A program made the position numbers and the translations under genes. DNA of 64,000 bases from Soonwooa buanensis (GTDB taxonomy: Bacteria > Bacteroidota > Bacteroidia > Flavobacteriales > Weeksellaceae), in the NCBI RefSeq assembly GCF_900167905.1, contig NZ_FUYZ01000001.1, positions 186,001 to 250,000 on the forward strand, in the 5' to 3' direction. Below the pieces are notes generated by a model. The model was given only the letters and a program-made list of their open reading frames with translations. It ran no database searches and had not been told where the DNA came from. Positions within the stretch are counted from its first letter, which is position 1. The number at the start of each line of letters is the position of its first letter. Shown here piece after piece: positions 1 through 10,229 of the stretch.

Positions 1-1
1 T

Positions 2-2893
2 TTAGCTAGCGTAATTACTGGCTCGTCTAACTTGACTGATTCAGGATTGGGAACTTATGATAATGCCAATTATGAATTTAATGTTCAATTAAATGATTTC
101 CAAGATGTCAAGTTTGCAACCGATGAATTTGAAGATTTGTGGAAAGATGCCACTGATTTAATTCCGGCAGATATTTCAAAACTTAAATCAAAAACTTATT
201 TAGGAGATGAGAAAATAACTCCGCACGATTTATTTTTAAAAATGCTAGTTGAGTACTTTGGCGATTCAGCTATTCGGGATAAAGTTGGTAGCATTTCTTT
301 ACCAGATGGTTATACAAATTTGCAATATCAAGCCGATGCAGTAACAGAAGGTTTTCACAAATTATTGAAGCATAACGGCTTTATTCTGGCAGATGTTGTT
401 GGACTAGGAAAAACAATCATTGCTACCAGAATTATCAAAAAATATATTGATAAGAACGGTTACAATACAAAAGTATTGGTTGTTTATCCAAATGCTTTAG
501 AAACAAACTGGAAAACTACAGTTCGTGATTTTGGAATTTCTAATTATGTAGATTTTGTTTCTAATGGAAGTTTGCACAAAATAATTGAAGGTAACAGTAT
601 TAATTATCAAAAGCCTGAAGATTATGACTTGATTATTGTCGACGAAGCACATAAATTTAGAACATCAAGTACTACAATGTATGGATTGTTGGAATTAATT
701 TGTAAAACTCCGAGAGCAACTGTTGGTAATGATGTGGATAGAAAAAAGAAAGTTATTCTAATTACTGCAACACCTTTAAATAATAAACCGGAAGACATTG
801 CAAATCAAATTTATTTATTTCAAGATTCGCGTAAATCAACTTTAGAAGGAGTTCCAAACCTGCAAAGCTTTTTCGCGGATAAAATTGAAAAATACAAGAA
901 ACTCTATTTGATAAAGGATCACGCAGAACTTGTTAGCAAAGTGCGTGAAATTTATGAACCGATTCGAGAAAAAATATTTTCTGAATTGGTGATTAGGAGA
1001 ACTAGAGCTGACATTAGAAAAATCGCTCGTTATTATGAAGATGTTATTTCGCAAGGAATGACATTCCCAGATGTTGTTGGACCCAATAAAATTGAATATC
1101 AATTTTCCCCTGAACAGGAATTGACATTTTATGACACAATTAATGCAGTTATCGATCAATTAGGTTATTATCGCTATCGTGCTATTGAATTTTTGAATCC
1201 AGAACACGCAGAAATTTATGATAATGCACAACTAATTTCATTGCAACTTTCAACCATTATGAAAACCCAATTGGTTAAAAGGTTGGAAAGTAGTTTCAGG
1301 GCGTTCAAGAAATCTTTGTATCGATTCTATATTTCAAATCAAAGAATGATTGAAATGTTTGAAAATGATAAAGTTTTTATCGCGCCTGATATTGATGTAA
1401 ATAAATTTTTGGATGAGGGAAGAGAAGATGAATTGGAAGCAAAGATTGAAGAACTTAATGCTGAATCTCCTAATAATCAAATTTTTAAGGCATCAGATTT
1501 CTCTGAAGAATATATTAAGGGTTTATTGAAAGATCAAGAGGTTTTGCTTGAAATTTATGAGCGTTGGGAAAATATTGGAGAAGACCCTAAAACCAAAAAA
1601 TTTATTGCCGAAATCAAAAAATCTTTTTTTGATAAAAAGAATATCGAAAAGAAATTGGTGATATTTTCTGAAAGTAAAGAAACCGTAGAATACATAGCTG
1701 AAGAACTCAAAAACATTGGTAGAGAAGATGTTTTGGCAATTAGTGCATCCAATAGCAAACAAAGATTCGCCACAATCAGAAAAAACTTCGACGCCAATTA
1801 TCCGGAGAAGCAGGAAGATCAATATAACATCATCATTACAACCGAAGTTTTGGCAGAAGGGATTAACTTACATCGATCTAACATTATTTTGAACTACGAT
1901 ATTCCTTGGAATGCTACCAAACTAATGCAAAGAATTGGTCGTGTAAACAGAATCGGAACCAAAGCCGACAAAATTTATGTGTACAACTTTTTTCCGACTT
2001 CTCAATCTAATGATTTGATTAAATTGAATGAAAAAGCATTAAAGAAACTACAAGGTTTCCATTCTGCATTCAGTGAGGATAGTAAAGTTTATAGTGAAGA
2101 AGAGCAATTGATTGAAAACACTTTAGGCAATTTACAACCGCAGGAAGAAGTTGATGAAAGATTACAATATCTTGAAATTGTTCGCGAACTTTTTGAAAAA
2201 GATTTCCAACAATATCAACGAATTAAGAAATTACCACTCAAAAGCAGGGTTGGTCGATTTGCCAAAATTAAAAGTGATGTAGCCAAAGAAATTATAAGTC
2301 AATCACTAGAAAATACTGTGCTTTGCTATTTACGAAACAAGATAAAAGAAGGATTTTATGTCGCCAATGATAAAAACTGCGTTGAAGTTACTTTTTATCA
2401 GGCAGTAAAACTTTTTGAAGCCACCAAAATAGAAAAATCAACTGCTGTCTTTGAAAATCATTTTGATGCAGTAAACAATGCTGTGAACCAATTCAAAAAA
2501 GTTTACAATACCATTTATACTGTAGAAGATTATGATACTTCCAATCTTTCAGTGTCGGAAAGAAATGCAGTTTTATTTTTAAACAGTTTAAAAGATTTGA
2601 AGCGATCTTTCCCTGCTGAATTGTCAGATGAGTTTATTGAAATGATTGATGCATCGCTTCGCATCATTTATATGGGAGTTTTTCGAAAATTCCGAAATGA
2701 AATTTCAAATTTAGCTTCAAAACAAAAAAAGAAAAAAATGCCTTTGGAAAAAGTTATTTCAGAAGTCAATCAGATAATGAATCGTTATCCAATTGCTAAT
2801 ATTGCGAGATTAGATGCGTTGAGAGCGGAAGAAGAAAATCAGCCAAAAGTATTTGAAGAACCAAAAATTGTAATCACTGAAACCTTTGCTTAA
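2..2893 (+). CDS. PLD-nuclease/SNF2-type DNA helicase, 5' end outside window
   Basis: This is a superfamily 2 helicase of a restriction or defence type. The reading frame is open to the left edge, so the gene starts upstream; the TTG at 32 is not a credible start. The first visible residues (SSN, then a Gly-Leu and an acidic stretch) look like the end of a phospholipase D-type nuclease domain, which would place a PLD nuclease in front of the helicase. The Walker A (GLGKT) lies near 401-415 and the DEAH box at 641-652. The C-terminal helicase lobe ends with a QRIGRVNRIG motif near 1930-1960. It probably translocates on DNA and cuts or licenses cutting. The methyltransferase starts 3 bases after its stop, so they are co-transcribed. 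PLD assignment rests on a short edge fragment and is the weakest part of the call. Confidence 0.88.
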   Translation, partial: LASVITGSSNLTDSGLGTYDNANYEFNVQLNDFQDVKFATDEFEDLWKDATDLIPADISKLKSKTYLGDEKITPHDLFLKMLVEYFGDSAIRDKVGSISLPDGYTNLQYQADAVTEGFHKLLKHNGFILADVVGLGKTIIATRIIKKYIDKNGYNTKVLVVYPNALETNWKTTVRDFGISNYVDFVSNGSLHKIIEGNSINYQKPEDYDLIIVDEAHKFRTSSTTMYGLLELICKTPRATVGNDVDRKKKVILITATPLNNKPEDIANQIYLFQDSRKSTLEGVPNLQSFFADKIEKYKKLYLIKDHAELVSKVREIYEPIREKIFSELVIRRTRADIRKIARYYEDVISQGMTFPDVVGPNKIEYQFSPEQELTFYDTINAVIDQLGYYRYRAIEFLNPEHAEIYDNAQLISLQLSTIMKTQLVKRLESSFRAFKKSLYRFYISNQRMIEMFENDKVFIAPDIDVNKFLDEGREDELEAKIEELNAESPNNQIFKASDFSEEYIKGLLKDQEVLLEIYERWENIGEDPKTKKFIAEIKKSFFDKKNIEKKLVIFSESKETVEYIAEELKNIGREDVLAISASNSKQRFATIRKNFDANYPEKQEDQYNIIITTEVLAEGINLHRSNIILNYDIPWNATKLMQRIGRVNRIGTKADKIYVYNFFPTSQSNDLIKLNEKALKKLQGFHSAFSEDSKVYSEEEQLIENTLGNLQPQEEVDERLQYLEIVRELFEKDFQQYQRIKKLPLKSRVGRFAKIKSDVAKEIISQSLENTVLCYLRNKIKEGFYVANDKNCVEVTFYQAVKLFEATKIEKSTAVFENHFDAVNNAVNQFKKVYNTIYTVEDYDTSNLSVSERNAVLFLNSLKDLKRSFPAELSDEFIEMIDASLRIIYMGVFRKFRNEISNLASKQKKKKMPLEKVISEVNQIMNRYPIANIARLDALRAEEENQPKVFEEPKIVITETFA

Positions 2894-2896
2894 AAA

Positions 2897-5800
2897 ATGA
2901 ATAGAGCAGAACTTAAAAATATATTGCAGGAACATTACGATAGAGTTAGATGGAACAAAACCTTGCACTTTCTTTCCGGAAACAGAAATCTATTGCAGTT
3001 GTCTTTAGAACCAAAACTTATTGAAATTAATACGACGGAAGCGGATAGAATTGTGAAAACATTTTATCAAGTAGGAACACTAAAAACTTCAGATGGTGTT
3101 ACACTTCCTGTTTTCGAGATTATTTTGGAAGATAATATCCGTATTGAATATAACAAAGCCGGAGTTAATGATTTTATCAAGAAATACATTATTAAAGATG
3201 CAGTAAAAGGAGCATTGGCAACTTTTGCGTATGAAACCGACGAAAGAAAAGAATGGCGTTTTTCATTTATAAGCAAAAATTCTGCGAGTGACTTCTTTGC
3301 GGAAGCAGAAGCAGAAGAAACCAACCCTAAAAAATACACCTATATTTTTGGGACACAGGACGAACACAGAACTGCAATTGAAAGACTGTACAATCTGGAA
3401 CAATCGCGTTTCAGATTGGAAGATTTTTTTGAAGCATTTAATGTTGAACCTGTTTCAAAGAAATTCTTCGATGAGTACAAAAAACTTTATCAGGATTTTT
3501 CAGATTATTTGTTAGATGAAAATCGTGGATACATATCCATTTTTGAAAACCAAAAAGATCCGGAGCATAAAACCGAAAAAGAAGCAAGAAACTTTGTTTC
3601 CAGATTAATGGGGCGTATTGTTTTTTTATACTTTTTGCAAAAGAAACATTGGTTAGGAGCTTCAAATACAGAATACAAAGACGGAAATCCACATTTTATA
3701 AGTGACTTGTTTTTCAATGATGTTGCTAATCAAAATGATTTTTATGAAAAATATCTGTGTCCAATTTTCTTTAATGCTTTAAACACACCCGACAGAAAAA
3801 ACGATGAGTTTAAATTGGAGAACGGACAGACTGTAAGCATTCCTTTTTTGAATGGTGGTTTGTTTGAAGAAGAACAAGAACCAAATGGACATCGGAATAT
3901 TCAGTTCAGAAAAGACCTTTTCGAATCCCTTTTTAATTTCTTTAATGGATATAATTTCACGATTTACGAAAACAGTCCAGAAGAACATACGGTTGCGGTA
4001 GATCCTGAAATGCTTGGACATATTTTCGAAAACTTAATTGATTATAACAAGGACACAGGAACATTCTATACGCCAAAGGAGATTGTTCAGTATATGACGC
4101 AGGAAAGTCTTATCGAGTATCTGAACACGCACTTGGAAAACGAAAGAAAAGAAATTGAAAACTTAGTAAAAAACCAAAGCAGACCATCATTCTCCGATAA
4201 GGAATTAGAAAAAATTGAAAATTTGTTGGATGCTGTTAAGATTTGTGATCCCGCAGTTGGTTCTGGTGCTTTTCCGATGGGAATGTTACAGGAAATTTTT
4301 AATCTAAAAGCTTTAATCGCTTATGAATTAAAAAAAGAATGGAATCCTGCTGAAGTAAAACAAGAGATTATACAAAGCTCAATTTATGGTGTTGATTTGG
4401 ATGAAGGTGCAGTAGAAATCGCGCGATTGCGTTTTTGGTTATCATTGGTGGTAGATGAAGGAAAACCCAAACCCTTGCCTAATTTATCCTATAAGATTTT
4501 AGTTGGAAATAGTATTGTCGATAAATTTGAACAATTAGCTATAGAAATTGATTGGAGTCTTGATAGTACAAAGAAAGGCCTATTTGCACAAGATATTATA
4601 GAAGAAAAAATTAGTTTGCTAAAAGAAATCTCAACAAAACAAAAAGAGTATTTTTTTTCAACAGGAAAAACTAAACATGAAATTCATCAACAAATTTCAG
4701 ATTTAAAGTTGGAAATTCTTTCAAAGGAATTACAAATAATGATTACTTCGAAAGGAACTGAATATAAGTCGCTGACAAGAAACTCAAAGAAGCAAAATGA
4801 ATTGTTTGAACAAACTTTAAGATGGAAAGCGGTGTTAGAAAAAATAAATATTTTAAAAAATAATAAAGAAAGTGATTTCTTTCATTTTGATTGGTGTTTA
4901 GATTTTCCTGAAGTTTTGAATCCTATACTGGTAGATGAGAGCAAAAGGGGATTTGATATTGTGATTGGAAATCCACCATATATAGAGTTTAAAAATCTTG
5001 ATAAGAAAATTAAGGCTGAAATTGAAAATAAAGAAATTGGGAAATATGTTACACTTAAAGGAAAGTATGATATCTATATTGCTTTTTACGAATTAGCTTA
5101 TCGATTAATAAAGAAAAATGCACTATTAACTTATATAACTCCAACCAGATTCTTGAATCGCGATTATGGTAGGGAACTAAGAAATTTCCTACGTCAAAAT
5201 ATGAAGTTTATCGAAATTACAGATTTTGGAGATAAACAAAATTTTGAATCAGCAATTACTTACACTGGTATTTTTATATTAAAAAAGACAGAAGAAAAAG
5301 AATATGTTTTCTCGGTACAAAACAGTTTAGATTCAAGTAAAAAATTAAAATTTGATAATGAATATTTGAATGGAAATTCTTGGTATTTCAATGATGAAAA
5401 AGTATCAGATATTTTAGATTTAATAAGGAAAGATACTATTCCATTAAAAACATTACTTGATGGTATCTTTCAGGGTGTTGCAACCGGAAAAGATAATGTT
5501 TTCATTCTAAACAAGTCTTTCGTAGAAGAACACAAAATAGAGACAGATTATTTAGTTAAATTTCTGAAAGGTAAAGATATATCGCCTTACAAAATTGAAT
5601 GGAAAGATAATTATTGCATTTACCCTTATGACGATGATGGAAAAGTAATTAGTGAAACTGATTTATCTAAAAATTCTCCAAATCTATACGAATATTTAGT
5701 TGAATCTAAGAATCTGTTAAAAGGACGCGGTTATTTTGATAAATCAAATAAATTATGGTTTGAACTGTGGAATCAAAGAAATAAGAAAAAATTTCAGACT

Positions 5801-6427
5801 TGCAAAATCATTACTTTAGATAATGCTTCGAGAAACTCATTTGCATTCGACGATAAAGGTTTTATGGGAACAACAACAACTTATTCATTAGTTCCCATTA
5901 TCAATAACACAAAAATAATTCAAGTTCTTCTGGCGATACTAAACTCAAAAGTTCTAGATTATTATCATAAAAAAAATACTATTCCGCAAGCTGGCGGATT
6001 TTATAGATATCAAGCTAGTTTTATTGAAAGTTTGCCAATTATTATTGGATTGGAAAAGTATAAGTATATAGGTTATATGGCAGAAATAATCACCGCCTTA
6101 AAATCATATTTAAACAATATAAAAATAGGTGAAAATTATAATAATAATCAAATCAGTGACTTTTTCCAAGATGTAATTGACGGATGTGTATTTGACATTT
6201 ATTTTGACCAAGAAACAACTTCAAATAATATTAGAATTACAGATGCTGTAAATGCCTCAATTGAAAAATATAATATTCATGGAAACTTCAACGATTTAGA
6301 TGAGATCCAAAAGAAAAATATTATCGTAAAACTATATGAAGAATGGTCAACTGGAATTGTCCAAATAAAGATGGCTGATTACATTACAAAAAGTCCTGAT
6401 ATCCTAAAACCAATCTTACAAAGTTGA
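2897..6427 (+). CDS. Type IIG/Eco57I-like DNA adenine methyltransferase with specificity domain
   Basis: This 1176-residue class I SAM-dependent DNA methyltransferase probably makes N6-methyladenine. Motif I (DPAVGSGAF) is at about residues 451-459 and the catalytic NPPY of motif IV is at about 692-695. After it comes a TaqI/Eco57I-like C-terminal target-recognition region (GVATGKDNVF near residue 860). The N-terminal ~430 residues are the long helical region usual in large type IIG and BREX PglX-type enzymes. I see no clear PD-ExK nuclease in it, so it may only modify DNA while its neighbours restrict. It sits between the helicase (3-base gap) and the ATPase (1-base gap), which implies tight co-expression. 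The family is confident; the recognised sequence and any cutting activity cannot be read here. Confidence 0.9.
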   Translation: MNRAELKNILQEHYDRVRWNKTLHFLSGNRNLLQLSLEPKLIEINTTEADRIVKTFYQVGTLKTSDGVTLPVFEIILEDNIRIEYNKAGVNDFIKKYIIKDAVKGALATFAYETDERKEWRFSFISKNSASDFFAEAEAEETNPKKYTYIFGTQDEHRTAIERLYNLEQSRFRLEDFFEAFNVEPVSKKFFDEYKKLYQDFSDYLLDENRGYISIFENQKDPEHKTEKEARNFVSRLMGRIVFLYFLQKKHWLGASNTEYKDGNPHFISDLFFNDVANQNDFYEKYLCPIFFNALNTPDRKNDEFKLENGQTVSIPFLNGGLFEEEQEPNGHRNIQFRKDLFESLFNFFNGYNFTIYENSPEEHTVAVDPEMLGHIFENLIDYNKDTGTFYTPKEIVQYMTQESLIEYLNTHLENERKEIENLVKNQSRPSFSDKELEKIENLLDAVKICDPAVGSGAFPMGMLQEIFNLKALIAYELKKEWNPAEVKQEIIQSSIYGVDLDEGAVEIARLRFWLSLVVDEGKPKPLPNLSYKILVGNSIVDKFEQLAIEIDWSLDSTKKGLFAQDIIEEKISLLKEISTKQKEYFFSTGKTKHEIHQQISDLKLEILSKELQIMITSKGTEYKSLTRNSKKQNELFEQTLRWKAVLEKINILKNNKESDFFHFDWCLDFPEVLNPILVDESKRGFDIVIGNPPYIEFKNLDKKIKAEIENKEIGKYVTLKGKYDIYIAFYELAYRLIKKNALLTYITPTRFLNRDYGRELRNFLRQNMKFIEITDFGDKQNFESAITYTGIFILKKTEEKEYVFSVQNSLDSSKKLKFDNEYLNGNSWYFNDEKVSDILDLIRKDTIPLKTLLDGIFQGVATGKDNVFILNKSFVEEHKIETDYLVKFLKGKDISPYKIEWKDNYCIYPYDDDGKVISETDLSKNSPNLYEYLVESKNLLKGRGYFDKSNKLWFELWNQRNKKKFQTCKIITLDNASRNSFAFDDKGFMGTTTTYSLVPIINNTKIIQVLLAILNSKVLDYYHKKNTIPQAGGFYRYQASFIESLPIIIGLEKYKYIGYMAEIITALKSYLNNIKIGENYNNNQISDFFQDVIDGCVFDIYFDQETTSNNIRITDAVNASIEKYNIHGNFNDLDEIQKKNIIVKLYEEWSTGIVQIKMADYITKSPDILKPILQS

Positions 6428-6428
6428 A

Positions 6429-8432
6429 ATGGCTAATATCGATAAAATAAGACTTCATAATTTCAAAGCTTTTTACACAGGAAGTGAACCTCAAGAAATA
6501 TCTTTAAAGGGTAAGAACTTGTTATTGTATGGAGAAAACGGAAGTGGTAAATCTTCTATTTATTGGGCTTTGTACACCCTTTTCCAATCAGAGACCAAAA
6601 CGCAAGCCGAAATTAGTAAATATTTTTCGCCGATACACGAAGAACAGCTAATTAATTATCATTACTTAAACTCAAGACCAGATTTTACTGTTGATGAAAA
6701 TGGAAATATTACAAACCCTAATGATATAGGGAAAAATGCTGAAGTAACAGTTGAACTTGAAGATGGTGTCGAAGTAAGGATAGATAAAGATGGCAATTCT
6801 GAATCAGTTGCGAATAAAATACAAGATTTACATCGACATAGTGATTTTATAACGCATCGTTTGCTCGTCAATTTTTACAATTTTAGAAACTCAAAGGGGA
6901 TAAATCTTTGGGAAGTTTTTGTGCGAGATTTTTTTCCATTCCTTATTGAAGATAGAGGGCGTGGACAGAAAACACTATGGCAAAATCTAAAATCTATTGA
7001 AGAAAATTTACCATTTAATTTAGATACAGCATCCAAAACTTTTAAAAGATCACGAAGTAAAGTTTGGCAGAGAAATTTTAACGATACAATTCGAAAATTT
7101 AATAGTGATGTTGAACATTATATTACAAGGATTAATCTATTATCAAATGATGTTTATAAAGATGTTTTAAAGAATAATGATAATATTGAAATTTTTTTGA
7201 AGTATAATCAGCCTTTAAAATATGATCATTATGCAGATAATGTGTACACCAAAGATGGTGTTGATTATACACAAGGTACAGGATATGCAAAACTTAATAA
7301 TCCTTTCATAAGTTTAGTTATTCGAAGAGTCAATGATGATGGATCATTTTCGGTTGTACATCGTCCTCAAGCTTATTTGAATGAGGCAAAAATTACAATG
7401 ATTGCATTGTCAATAAGATTCAGTTTACTTCACGATTCAATAAAGCCACCTTATGCAGGACAATTTCTTGCACTTGATGATTTGTTGATAAGTTTGGATA
7501 TGAGCAATCGTGAAAAGGTTTTGGAAGCAATATTGAATGTTTATGCAAAAAAATATAAAATTTATTTATTTACACACGAAAGAAGTTTCTTTAATCTTGT
7601 TAAGAGAAGAATAGATTATGGTGGAAACATTTCGGAATGGGAAATAAGAGAAATTTATCAAATAACAAAAGATGATGGAATTCCCTCGCCAGAAGATTAT
7701 CCATCCAAAGGTTTTTTTTCTCTCGCATTGCAGCACAAAAATAATAGACCTCCAGATTATCCTGCTTCTATGAACTATCTTAGGAAAGAGCTAGAAGAAA
7801 TTTTGGTGACTAATCTACCAAAGGAAATTTTTAAAAATGATGATGGAACCAATAAGGATAAATTAAATGATAAGATTATTGCAACAAAAAAGCTTTTTGA
7901 AAAATTAAACATAGATCAAAAAGTTGTTAATGAGATTGATGATTTTATTTTTCTCCTTCTTAATCCAATGTCACACAGTGATTTGGAAAGCGAAATATAT
8001 AAGACAGATATTGAGAAGGTTTTAACTTTAGTTGCTAATTTTAGAAAAGAATGCGAGACTTTAAAGCCACTAATAAAAAGAATTTTGCCCAGAAGCAATA
8101 AAATAATAATGGTTATAAACAAGGATATAAATACTGTCAATGAATATGTGGTTACTGTTTCAGAAGATGTTTTTGTTTATCTGAATCCTGATGGTTCAAG
8201 AGTATCCTCTCATTCGGAACTAGAGAAAGACTTGATATGTTATGAAGTCAAAAATTCAATTAAAGGAAAAGAGAATAAAATTAGTATAAATGCTAAACAA
8301 AAAGAAAATTTGCAAAAGTTTTATGAATATTGCTGTAATAAAGAAAGCGTTGCAATTGATCCAGACTTTCTAAATTTTTATTTTTTGTCAGATAAATCTA
8401 AAAATATTAGTCAAATAATAGCCGATTTATAA
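6429..8432 (+). CDS. SMC/RecF-like AAA ATPase of the restriction operon
   Basis: This is a 667-residue ABC-type ATPase of the RecF/SMC/RloC class. Walker A GENGSGKSS is at residues 35-43. A degenerate signature (LNEAK) near 318 precedes Walker B (FLALDD) near 346-351 and an H-loop THERS near 380. Unlike true SMC proteins, it has no long coiled coil between the two halves. The C-terminal ~250 residues include an NPMSH motif and carry no catalytic site I recognise; they may be the effector or partner-binding part. It begins one base after the methyltransferase stop codon and is followed by the DUF262 gene, so it is probably the sensor or motor of a multi-gene defence complex. That role is inferred from context. 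Confidence 0.85.
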   Translation: MANIDKIRLHNFKAFYTGSEPQEISLKGKNLLLYGENGSGKSSIYWALYTLFQSETKTQAEISKYFSPIHEEQLINYHYLNSRPDFTVDENGNITNPNDIGKNAEVTVELEDGVEVRIDKDGNSESVANKIQDLHRHSDFITHRLLVNFYNFRNSKGINLWEVFVRDFFPFLIEDRGRGQKTLWQNLKSIEENLPFNLDTASKTFKRSRSKVWQRNFNDTIRKFNSDVEHYITRINLLSNDVYKDVLKNNDNIEIFLKYNQPLKYDHYADNVYTKDGVDYTQGTGYAKLNNPFISLVIRRVNDDGSFSVVHRPQAYLNEAKITMIALSIRFSLLHDSIKPPYAGQFLALDDLLISLDMSNREKVLEAILNVYAKKYKIYLFTHERSFFNLVKRRIDYGGNISEWEIREIYQITKDDGIPSPEDYPSKGFFSLALQHKNNRPPDYPASMNYLRKELEEILVTNLPKEIFKNDDGTNKDKLNDKIIATKKLFEKLNIDQKVVNEIDDFIFLLLNPMSHSDLESEIYKTDIEKVLTLVANFRKECETLKPLIKRILPRSNKIIMVINKDINTVNEYVVTVSEDVFVYLNPDGSRVSSHSELEKDLICYEVKNSIKGKENKISINAKQKENLQKFYEYCCNKESVAIDPDFLNFYFLSDKSKNISQIIADL

Positions 8433-8450
8433 TAATTAAAATAAGTAACT

Positions 8451-10229
8451 ATGGCATACGAAGCACCAATTACCATAAAAAAAGCAATAGAAAATATTCG
8501 GAAAAAGCATTATGTTTTGCCGTCAATTCAGCGTGAGTTTGTTTGGGATTCAGAACAAATAGAGCGTCTTTTCGATTCTTTGATGCGGGATTATCCAATA
8601 AGCACTTTTCTTTTTTGGAAGGTGGATAAAAACAAAATAAAAGATTTTCAATTCTATGAATTTCTTAAAAATTATCACGAAAAAGATAATAAACACAACC
8701 AGAAAGCAGATTTGGTAGGCGATGAAGATGTAATTTCTATTTTGGATGGACAACAAAGAATGACCTCGCTTTATTTAGCACTAAATGGTTCTTATGCGAA
8801 GAAAATTCCATATTACAGATGGGACAGTCCACACGCTTTTCCGAAAAAGAAACTTTATCTGAATATTCTGAAGAAATCAGACGATATAGAATTGGAATAT
8901 GATTTCAGATTTTTAAGCGACAATGAAGCAAAAAATGATGAAAATAATTTTTGGTTTCCTGTATCAAAAGTAATGGATTTTACAGATTCGCCTCAAGTAA
9001 TGAATTATGTTATTGAGAATGAATTGATGAACACCTCAAAATATACTTCAGAGCAATCATACTTTGCAACAAGCTCTCTAAGTAAACTTCAAAATGCGAT
9101 TCACCAAAAAGGAAACATCAGTTTTTTCCTTGAAGAAGGCGAAGAATTGGATAAAGTTCTGCAAATTTTTATCAGGATTAATAGTGGCGGAACCAAGCTT
9201 AGTTATTCAGATTTATTGCTTTCAATTGCAACTGCACAATGGAAAGAAAAAGATGCAAGAGAAGTGATACACGAATTTGTGGATGAAATAAATGCAATCG
9301 GTGAAGGTTTCGCCTTTAATAAAGACTTTGTGCTGAAATCTTGTTTGGTTTTGGCAGATTTCAACGATATCAAATTTAAGGTAGACAATTTCACTAAAGA
9401 AAATATGGTTGCCATTGAAAAAAATTGGGACAACATTTCTGAATCTGTGAAAAAGGCAATTGAACTTCTTGCAAAATATGGCTATAACCGAGATAACTTA
9501 ATCTCATTGAATGCGGTAATACCAATTGCATATTTTATACAGAAGAATAATTTCAACGATTCAATACTTCATTCTTCAGCAAGGGAAAATGACCGAAGAG
9601 CAATAAAAGAATGGTTGGCAAGAGTATTATTAAAAGGAACTTTTGGTGGAACTCCTGATGCAATTTATCCTGTAATGAGAAATCTCGTTAATGAGAATTT
9701 AGGGAGATTTCCGATCAAAGAAGTTATTGATTATTATCGTGGCAAAAGAAAGTCAATCAGTTTCACGAATGACGATATCGAAAATATTCTCAATTACGAT
9801 TATGGTTCGGCAAGAACTTACTGTGCATTAACTCTATTATATCCTGCGTTGAACTATTCCTTTAAATATCATCAAGACCATATTCATCCAAAATCTTTCT
9901 TTAGTAAAAGGAATCTACAAAATCGAGGAATAGTGGATCCAGATTTATTTATTTTGAAATACAATAAACTTCCGAATCTGCAACTATTACAAACAAATCT
10001 GAATCTTGAGAAAAACAGCAAGGAATTTAAAGATTGGCTAAGTTCGGTTTATCCAAACTCTACAGATCAATCGACATATCTATTGCAGAATCATATCGAT
10101 ACCGAAGTTTCTTTGGACTTTGTTGATTTCCATGATTTTTTCGAAAAAAGGAAAACCAAGTTAAAATCGTTACTGAAAGGGGTTTTGAATGTGACGAATG
10201 AGGAAGTGGAAGCAATTTCAGAAGAGTGA
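8451..10229 (+). CDS. DUF262/DUF1524 (GmrSD-like) putative nuclease
   Basis: This 592-residue protein has the two-part build of GmrSD-type enzymes. The N-terminal DUF262 domain is ParB/sulfiredoxin-like, with PSIQREFVW near residues 24-32 and the NTP-binding motif DGQQRMTSL at 99-107. The C-terminal DUF1524 region has an HNH-like DHIHP motif near residues 476-480 and a downstream NLEKN. In GmrSD, DUF262 hydrolyses NTP and DUF1524 cuts modified DNA. Here it ends an operon with its own adenine methyltransferase, so a type IV-only role is unlikely. It may instead be the nuclease of a four-gene restriction system. The start follows the ATPase stop by 18 bases. Confidence 0.87.
   Translation: MAYEAPITIKKAIENIRKKHYVLPSIQREFVWDSEQIERLFDSLMRDYPISTFLFWKVDKNKIKDFQFYEFLKNYHEKDNKHNQKADLVGDEDVISILDGQQRMTSLYLALNGSYAKKIPYYRWDSPHAFPKKKLYLNILKKSDDIELEYDFRFLSDNEAKNDENNFWFPVSKVMDFTDSPQVMNYVIENELMNTSKYTSEQSYFATSSLSKLQNAIHQKGNISFFLEEGEELDKVLQIFIRINSGGTKLSYSDLLLSIATAQWKEKDAREVIHEFVDEINAIGEGFAFNKDFVLKSCLVLADFNDIKFKVDNFTKENMVAIEKNWDNISESVKKAIELLAKYGYNRDNLISLNAVIPIAYFIQKNNFNDSILHSSARENDRRAIKEWLARVLLKGTFGGTPDAIYPVMRNLVNENLGRFPIKEVIDYYRGKRKSISFTNDDIENILNYDYGSARTYCALTLLYPALNYSFKYHQDHIHPKSFFSKRNLQNRGIVDPDLFILKYNKLPNLQLLQTNLNLEKNSKEFKDWLSSVYPNSTDQSTYLLQNHIDTEVSLDFVDFHDFFEKRKTKLKSLLKGVLNVTNEEVEAISEE

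Noticed and set aside
32-2893. TTG at position 32 as the helicase start codon
   Set aside because: The frame is open to the window edge and the upstream residues fit a PLD-domain end, so the gene begins outside the window.
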